Positions 6,172 to 11,228 of a stretch of DNA of 11,228 bases are shown piece by piece. The first letter of the stretch is position 1. Each line of letters starts with the position of its first letter. The translations under genes and the position numbers were made by a program. The DNA is from Euperipatoides rowelli (Eukaryota > Onychophora > Udeonychophora > Euonychophora > Peripatopsidae), in the NCBI GenBank assembly GCA_003024985.2, contig PXIH01S0006223.1; one strand, given 5' to 3'. A model generated the notes under the pieces. The model was not told the origin of the DNA, searched no databases, and saw nothing but the letters and a program-made list of their open reading frames with translations.

Positions 6172-8198
6172 TTATCGATTATCTCTTTGTAATATTTTTT
6201 CTTTCGGTTCCCAATTTCCTTTAATCCATCTTATTATTCTATTTGTGTACACTTGTTGTTCCTCAGAATTTGTTATTGATTTAAGGTATTGTTGATTTAA
6301 GGTATATTGAAGGGTGTCCGTAAAGAGCTGACTTGCATAAGGTCTAATGCCATTTGCATATAGAACCTTATTATGTTTAATTTTCTGGAACAAGAATTCA
6401 TCAATCTTCAGGTTTTCCGTAATTAGGCCAAGCTCTTCTATGACCTTACCCATTTCCTTCCAGGATTTTAGATTGTTTCTTTGTCTAAAAAGATATGTGC
6501 GCTTTAGAAAAATCTCTCTATAGTCTTGTGTATCTGCAAGACTCATCCATATTTTTCTATCATGTTTATTAAGAACGTTTTCTTCTTCTTCAAACATGTT
6601 AATGGTTCTCTCAATTCCTAGGATGATTTTTTTCAATTTGATACATGGGAATGCTATACCTCCTCTCTCATAGATTGTCATTAATCTTTCCCTTTTGATG
6701 TATCTGAATCTTTTCCTTAACCAGAAAACATCAAATATTTCCCTATTTATTGCTTTCAATTCTTGTACATTCATATTATATATAGATAGGTATAACAAAA
6801 TATGTGGAAAGATCATCATGTTTATCATTTCCTTTCGCTCCACATATGTCATGGTATACATTTTAAATTGTATTTTCTTTGCTTCTTTACTAATTCTGCT
6901 CTTCAGGATCTTTAATGATTCAGATCTTCCCGTTTTTCCAATTAACAATCCCAGGACTTTTATGTTTTCAACTTCTTTGATTTGATATTTTAGTCTTTGT
7001 TCCTTTTCTTGACCATTCAGTATGACAACTGTCTTGTCCATGTTTATTGCCATTCCTGTTAACTTAGCCAGTTNCTTTAATTCATCAATTACATCATCAA
7101 TTAGGAATCTGTCTCTAAGAATAAGCACCAAGTCATCAGCGTAAGCAAAAGTGCAATTACCTGGCTCAGCCATAACCTAATGTTTCTCTCAATATTTTTT
7201 TGATCTTTATCATGTTAATTTCCATGGCTATTGTAAATAAAATGGCCGATAGGGGATCACCCTGTCTAACTCCCCTATTAATTTTTATCAAATCTGTCAA
7301 CCTTCCATTTATCCTTATTCTGGTCACTGCTGATATCAGGGTCAACGTCAACAGATTCACTGATTTCTTATCTACACCTAACAATCTTAACATAATGTAA
7401 AGGTGTGAGTGATTTATTGTATCAAATGCCTTTCTGATATCAATTGATAAAATTGAGCGACCAAGATCACCTTTATTTATTAAGTCCACTTTGTCCTTCA
7501 ACACTTGTAATATATACTTCATTTTCCTGTTACATATCGCATAGTTTTGTTCGATGACAATTTCACTTTGAATTTTGTGGTTAATCTTTTTGCCATTATC
7601 TTTGCAAATATTTTATAACCGTTATTTAATAACGATATGGTCTATAATCCTTTATTTGTTTTTTTTTTCATGTTTTTTTTTTTGGTATTAGGGCTGTTGT
7701 TGAATGAGTAAAGCTGTCGGGGTATTTTTCATCTTTAATCATCTGATAATATAATTTTGTAAGTACCTTTATCATCAAGTCATTATTATTATTATATAAA
7801 CTTAATATTAGCCCGTCTGGACCTGGTGCTTTTCCGGGTTTCATTCCTCGGATAGCATTTTTGACTTCGAGCAAAACTATCATTCCATTAATTTCCTTTG
7901 GCACTTTCTCTTTTGTTGCAATAACTATATATTTCCTGCGCATCATATTCACCTTCTCAACTTTGTACAAATCAATATAATATGCTTCAGTCAACTTCAT
8001 AATCTCATCCTCTTTCTCATAGTAACATCTATTTTTTTCATCATATAATCTGTATTTCTTAGATTCTTTCAATCTCATGTCAAACTTTGACCATTTTTTT
8101 TGTTCATCTTTAATTTGATGTCTTGCTTTAAAATCGAAAGTTTCATATATGTTACTTATCTGATTTATTATTTCATCCTCTTCATCAATTTCTATCAA
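6172..8198 (-). pseudogene. ORF2 reverse transcriptase domain, frameshifted
   Basis: The RT copies element RNA at the nick. Block 1 (8198-7668) has KPGKAPGPDG at residues 120-129 and ends TTALIPKKK at two long A runs (7673-7683 and 7659-7668). Another frame then gives TISLLNNGYKIFAKIMAKRL, the RPI-type motif with its first Arg replaced by a stop or shift, and a further shift gives IVIEQNYAICNRK. Block 2 (7522-7166) has SILSIDIRKAFDTINH with the first catalytic Asp and INRGVRQGDPLSAILF. One shift later, block 3 (7173-6172) has FAYADDLVLIL with the catalytic Asp pair, GMAINMDKT, and the thumb motif IKVLGLLIG. It then enters the L1/Tx1-type region ending EKILQRDNR before a TAA. The N at 7074 obscures one residue. 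Catalytic residues are intact despite three or more frame breaks. Confidence 0.92.
6276..6305. repeat. 16-bp period tandem repeat in ORF2
   Basis: TTGATTTAAGGTAT occurs at 6276-6289 and 6292-6305, a 16-base period. Although 16 is not a multiple of three, the frame stays open across both, reading TLNQQ in one copy and YLKSI in the other. Confidence 0.8.
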
Positions 8199-8232
8199 CC
8201 TATTTTTGTTTACATTTTGAAGTATTCTTTTC

Positions 8233-9116
8233 TTACTTGCTTTTTTTCCAGTATGACTTCCTCATACTCATCTTTTTGGCTGCATGTGTCAGTTCCCAGT
8301 TTTGCAACAGGTCATTATCTTTCAGCAAAGAAGTCAGCTTCATATGAAGCATTTCCTGGAATTCATCTTTGTCAGCCAGCAATTCTGGAATCGACCAAGT
8401 ATCTTTTTGTTTATCACTCTTATCTTTTCTCATTAACCTTAATAGGCTATGATCAGAGAAGGAGTTGGTGATTGCTTTAATGTCATAATCTTTAGTAGCC
8501 AGGTCATTTGACATAAATATTCTATCGAGTCTTCCACCATTCATATTTGTACTTCCTTTTTGTGTATGTTTTATCAGACACCACATATCAGTGACATTAC
8601 ATTTTACTTCAATTCTTTCAATTCTTTTTTTGAGAGACCTCTCTGGATATTCAAATCACCAACTATTGTCATCTTATGATCCATATTAATTTCCATTAAT
8701 TCTTTGATCGCATTGAAAATCCTGTTTCTTTTATCGTTAGAATGTTTGTTTGTCGGTAGGTACATGTTTATTATCATACATTTAGTTTCTCCAATCTTTA
8801 TTGTTGTTAGCATTCTGTATCCTGGAATTATTTCACTCATTTCTTGAATCATGTGATTGCATTTCTTTCTCCATATCATTCCTACACCAACTTCTCTCCT
8901 TTCTCCGCCGGATATAAAACTATCCCATTCCATTAGTTGCAGTTTCAAGCAATTATTGCTCTACTGGTTTCCTGTAGAGCAATAATTGACAAACCATTTT
9001 TTTTTTTTTCAAAAATTCTATTACTTGTAATCTCTTACATTTTTTCCCCAGGCCTCTTACATCAATGTGCCCAATCTAGAAAATATGTCAAGTATTTCTT
9101 TTTTGTCTATCTCCAT
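8233..9116 (-). pseudogene. ORF2 N-terminus: APE-type endonuclease, frameshifted
   Basis: This domain nicks the target DNA to prime reverse transcription. ORF2 starts at ATG 9116-9114 (MEIDKKEILDIFSR) and shifts frame into GHIDVRGLGKKCKRLQ. It then passes a run of 13 A (8997-9009) and reaches IIALQETS with the catalytic Glu (LQET at 8977-8966). After an inverted duplication (8950-8988) it resumes with MEWDSFISGG, GVGMIWRKK, IINMYLPTN and IVGDLNI (the GD-x-N motif). A shift at a run of seven A (8625-8631) leads to GGRLDRIFMSND and SFSDHSLLRL, the Asp and SDH motifs. All expected catalytic residues are visible, but in at least four frames. The spacing between GDLN and the following WCLIKH is short, so some sequence may be lost. 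Confidence 0.85.
8950..8988. repeat. Perfect 15-bp inverted repeat inside the endonuclease
   Basis: CAATTATTGCTCTAC (8950-8964) and its exact reverse complement (8974-8988) flank a 9-base spacer. On the minus strand the 8974-8988 copy encodes IIALQ of the LQET motif. The 8950-8964 copy is its inverted duplicate and lies where the residues between LQET and MEWDSF belong, which is likely why the frame is lost there. Confidence 0.95.
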
Positions 9117-9118
9117 TG

Positions 9119-11147
9119 TCAGTTTAATTGTACCACTGTTTCATCTCTTAATATCCTGACAATCCTTTCATGGAACTCTTGCCCGAGGAAATAAATTTTC
9201 CTATGGTTGCAAGCCTGTAACCAAAACTCATATATTTCACTTATTCTGCCATTGGCTTTTAGAAATTTCAAGACATCTTCATCTTCTAAGGTTGTTTTAA
9301 CCTTTTCTATATCAAAATAGGTAAAAAAAACTCTACATCAAATTTCCTTTTATCTGCTCTGTCACAAATTGCTTGACCAACCAGTTTGATTAACTGATAC
9401 AAGAAACTATTACATTCCGGAATGGTTCTTTCTCTATAGTCTTTAATATTCTTGCCTACCTCTATGAGACCTTTGATCCTCTGCAGCCTTTTGATGTATT
9501 TATTTAAGGATTTTCTCTCCGGACTCATACTTTCCTCATGCTTTTTCAATGTCTGTACATAATTTTTAATTTCTCTTTCTATATTTATACTTTTAAAAAC
9601 TACCAAGTGTTCGACTGCTATCCGTCCTATAAAATTGCTTATTAAAATTCTTTAATGCCTCTTCATTGTATATTTGTTTCCTGTTCCTTCTATTTAATAC
9701 ACCATTCTCTAAAATTTTTAATATTTTCTCCTTTATTTTTCCATCAAAAGATAATCCAGTTTGATCCTGTTCCTTCTTTTTGTATTTTTGATTGATATCA
9801 ACCATGTCTCGTATCATTTTTTCCACTGTTTCTCCTTCTGGCATATTACATTATATCTTCATGTTTTCCTCTAAAATTTTCTTTATTCACCTCATTATTT
9901 TCTCCTTGCACTCCTGTGATTTTTCCTGGTTTGTATTCTGAACCACATTTTCTGAATCCATTAGCTCCTCTTCCACCACATCTGATGTCTTTAGCCTCCC
10001 ATTATTTTCCAATTTGTCTTTATCCACAATAAATTTAAATAACTTGTTGTTTCCAGCTTTGCACGCCAAAGTTTCATCATTTTTACTTCTCTCCTCTTCC
10101 ACATTTCCTACTTCTTTTTATATTTGTGTGTCAAACTGTTTCTGTTAATTTCCATGATTATGTTGTTGATCAGTTATTACTTTCGACATCAATCTTATCA
10201 TTTCCATTTCTATCTTGGTGTGATCATCTTCATTTTCTGTTCATCTATTTTCTCCATTTGATTATTTTCAACCACTATCAAGTCCTGACTCATCATTAGT
10301 TCCAATTTATTAAATTTTTGGCTTTGATCTTAATCAATTTTGATCAATCCTCTATCATCTTTCTGGTTCTCCATTTCCACCATTTCATCTAAATACAAAT
10401 TTTGATCCATATACTGCTTGTTATATTGAGCTTTATCTAGTTTTTTTTTTGTATTTTGTGTCTAAATATTTTTGTTCAAAATACTCCATGTTCTCCGTTT
10501 CTTTCTGAATTACAACATTAAACAGATCATTCCTGAAAATCTCTTCTATCTGTTCCATATTTTCTCAAGGGTCAACATTCATCTCTTGGTCCATTGGTGA
10601 TAACATCTTTCCATCCCTAAAGTTATATTCAGTATTTTTTTACTTTNTTCCTCTCTTTCAAAGTTTATCAGCATTTCAATCTCATCTAGTTGTATGTTCA
10701 TATCATCATGTTTTTCCGTATTACTCTCTGCCACATTAGACTCAACTATATCTTCCCCTTTATTTATTTCTTGACTTTCCATATTCTTGTTCAGTTTAAC
10801 ATCCACCCCTATTGGAGAACTATTTCCATCTCCTCTCTCTGTTCTTGATTCGGGTATAGGTTTCCTTCCTGTAATACACATTGTATACAGGGCTTGTTTA
10901 CTTTACTTGCATTGTTCCCTGTTACCTCAACCCCAGTTTGACATTACTCATCTGTTCCCTGACTTCCTCCATCTTGAAGATCAGTCTTTTTTTATTGTTC
11001 CTCTCCATCAACTTGTTTTGTATTTCCAGCTTCAATCTCATTCTCCAGTATGCCCTTTTTGAGCTTTTCCTGATCTACTCTTGCTTGGATTGCCTCTTTA
11101 TTATGGTTATCACCACAATAATGGAGCCAATGTCCAGCTCTTATACA
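9119..11147 (-). pseudogene. ORF1 (gag-like, nucleic-acid binding) relic of the L1-like element
   Basis: ORF1 proteins of LINEs bind the element RNA. Here the first recognisable part is CIRAGHWLHYC (11147-11115), a C-x4-H-x4-C half zinc knuckle. The frame then goes through several stops and shifts into long charged, acidic, Lys/Glu/Asn-rich stretches: 10881-10579, 10102-9887 and 9844-9593. A basic helical-looking block follows at 9606-9307 (RKSLNKYIKRLQRIKGL), then YFDIEKVKTTLEDEDVLKFL to the end QLN and TGA at 9121-9119. One frame break falls at a run of eight A (9322-9329). Apart from the knuckle I recognise no domain, so ORF1 is assigned by position. The region 10120-10560 has scattered stops in all sense frames I read. 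Confidence 0.6.
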
Positions 11148-11162
11148 AATACAAATACAAAT
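11145..11162. repeat. Hexanucleotide tract (ACAAAT)x3
   Basis: Three ACAAAT units lie exactly at the N-terminal edge of the ORF1 zinc knuckle. On the minus strand they encode alternating Ile and Cys, so Cys residues sit two apart where the knuckle needs C-x2-C. Confidence 0.85.
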
Positions 11163-11228
11163 ATGTCGGACAACAACAGACTATAGTCCAGCGAGGTTGT
11201 CCCTAGTCCTAATCTATTTTTTTTTTTT
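11163..11228. other. Right edge with T12 run
   Basis: The window ends in 12 T (11217-11228). For the leftward-reading element here this lies on its 5' side, so it is not its A-tail. It could be the A-tail of another minus-strand element beyond the window, or simple homopolymer. Confidence 0.5.

Larger units (their letters stand above)
5691..11150 (-). mobile_element. Non-LTR retrotransposon, L1/Tx1-like, degenerate
   Basis: The order on the minus strand is an ORF1 relic with zinc knuckle, then ORF2 with APE-type endonuclease, reverse transcriptase and C-terminal CCHC motif. This is the layout of non-LTR (LINE) elements. The clade hint is the block after the RT, with REIFDVFWLRKRFRYIKRER then GGIAFPCIKL, matching the W/K then GG-x-x-x-P region of L1/Tx1 elements; no RNase H is present. 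ORF2 spans about 3.4 kb, the usual size. The sense strand is A-rich, as is typical of L1-type elements. Frames break many times, so this copy is not functional as read. Neither end is located; the right end may lie beyond the window. Confidence 0.9.

Noticed and set aside
6276-6305. 16-bp tandem repeat as a meaningful structure
   Set aside because: Only two units, and the reading frame stays open across it; likely a minor slippage event or coincidence.
10787-11186. Two overlapping plus-strand open frames of about 90-100 codons
   Set aside because: They are antisense to the ORF1 relic; their Leu/Ser/Phe-rich, membrane-like look comes from complementing Lys/Glu-rich codons.
11217-11228. T12 run as the A-tail of the L1-like element
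   Set aside because: It lies on the 5' side of that minus-strand element; its tail would appear as T on the left end, near or below 5690.
1-11228. CRISPR arrays, operons or bacterial gene clusters
   Set aside because: No regularly spaced repeats or tightly packed intact genes are present, and the content is eukaryotic retroelement DNA.

Overview
This is a eukaryotic, strongly AT-rich, non-coding-dominated window, most likely from an arthropod. The evidence is insect-like 18S rRNA debris, relics of two retroelement classes common in animals, no operons or ribosome-binding-site-spaced genes, and a few short GC-richer islands that could be exons. I found no complete host gene.

Positions 1-700 are AT-rich DNA holding one tRNA-like sequence (392-462) with perfect Pol III A and B boxes. 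Positions ~690-2449 hold a decayed Penelope-like element (PLE) on the minus strand: reverse transcriptase (RT) from ~2449 down to ~1370, then a GIY-YIG-type endonuclease domain at ~1000-690. It is broken by at least three frame changes and several stops. It also contains a hairpin inverted duplication (1947-2020), a 41-bp tandem duplication with an N at its junction (1626-1706), and a patch with almost no C on the plus strand (1034-1337).

Positions 2450-5690 are mixed intergenic or intronic DNA. They hold a ~105-bp foldback (2499-2603), a C13 run, two GC-richer islands (2953-3130, 3318-3619) with unassigned open frames, a degenerate tRNA-like Pol III promoter (3959-4028), an 18S rRNA-derived fragment (~4306-4480), and a 47-residue minus-strand open frame that looks like a terminal exon (5137-5280).

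Positions 5691-~11150 are a long non-LTR retrotransposon on the minus strand, L1/Tx1-like by its C-terminal RT-associated motifs. Reading right to left it has an ORF1 relic with a partial zinc knuckle and an acidic, charged body. ORF1 ends with TGA two bases before the ATG of ORF2. ORF2 carries an APE-type endonuclease, an RT with SIDIRKAF and FAYADD motifs intact, and a C-terminal CCHC motif. ORF2 is split by many frameshifts, several at homopolymers, while nearly all catalytic residues survive. That suggests either a fairly young dead copy or uncorrected indel errors in the assembly.

The window reads as a retroelement graveyard. Its most unusual aspects are the extreme strand asymmetry inside the PLE, the two local inverted duplications inside coding domains of unrelated retroelements, and the 18S rRNA fragment that carries a Pol III-type box pair. 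No previously undescribed multi-gene system was identified.
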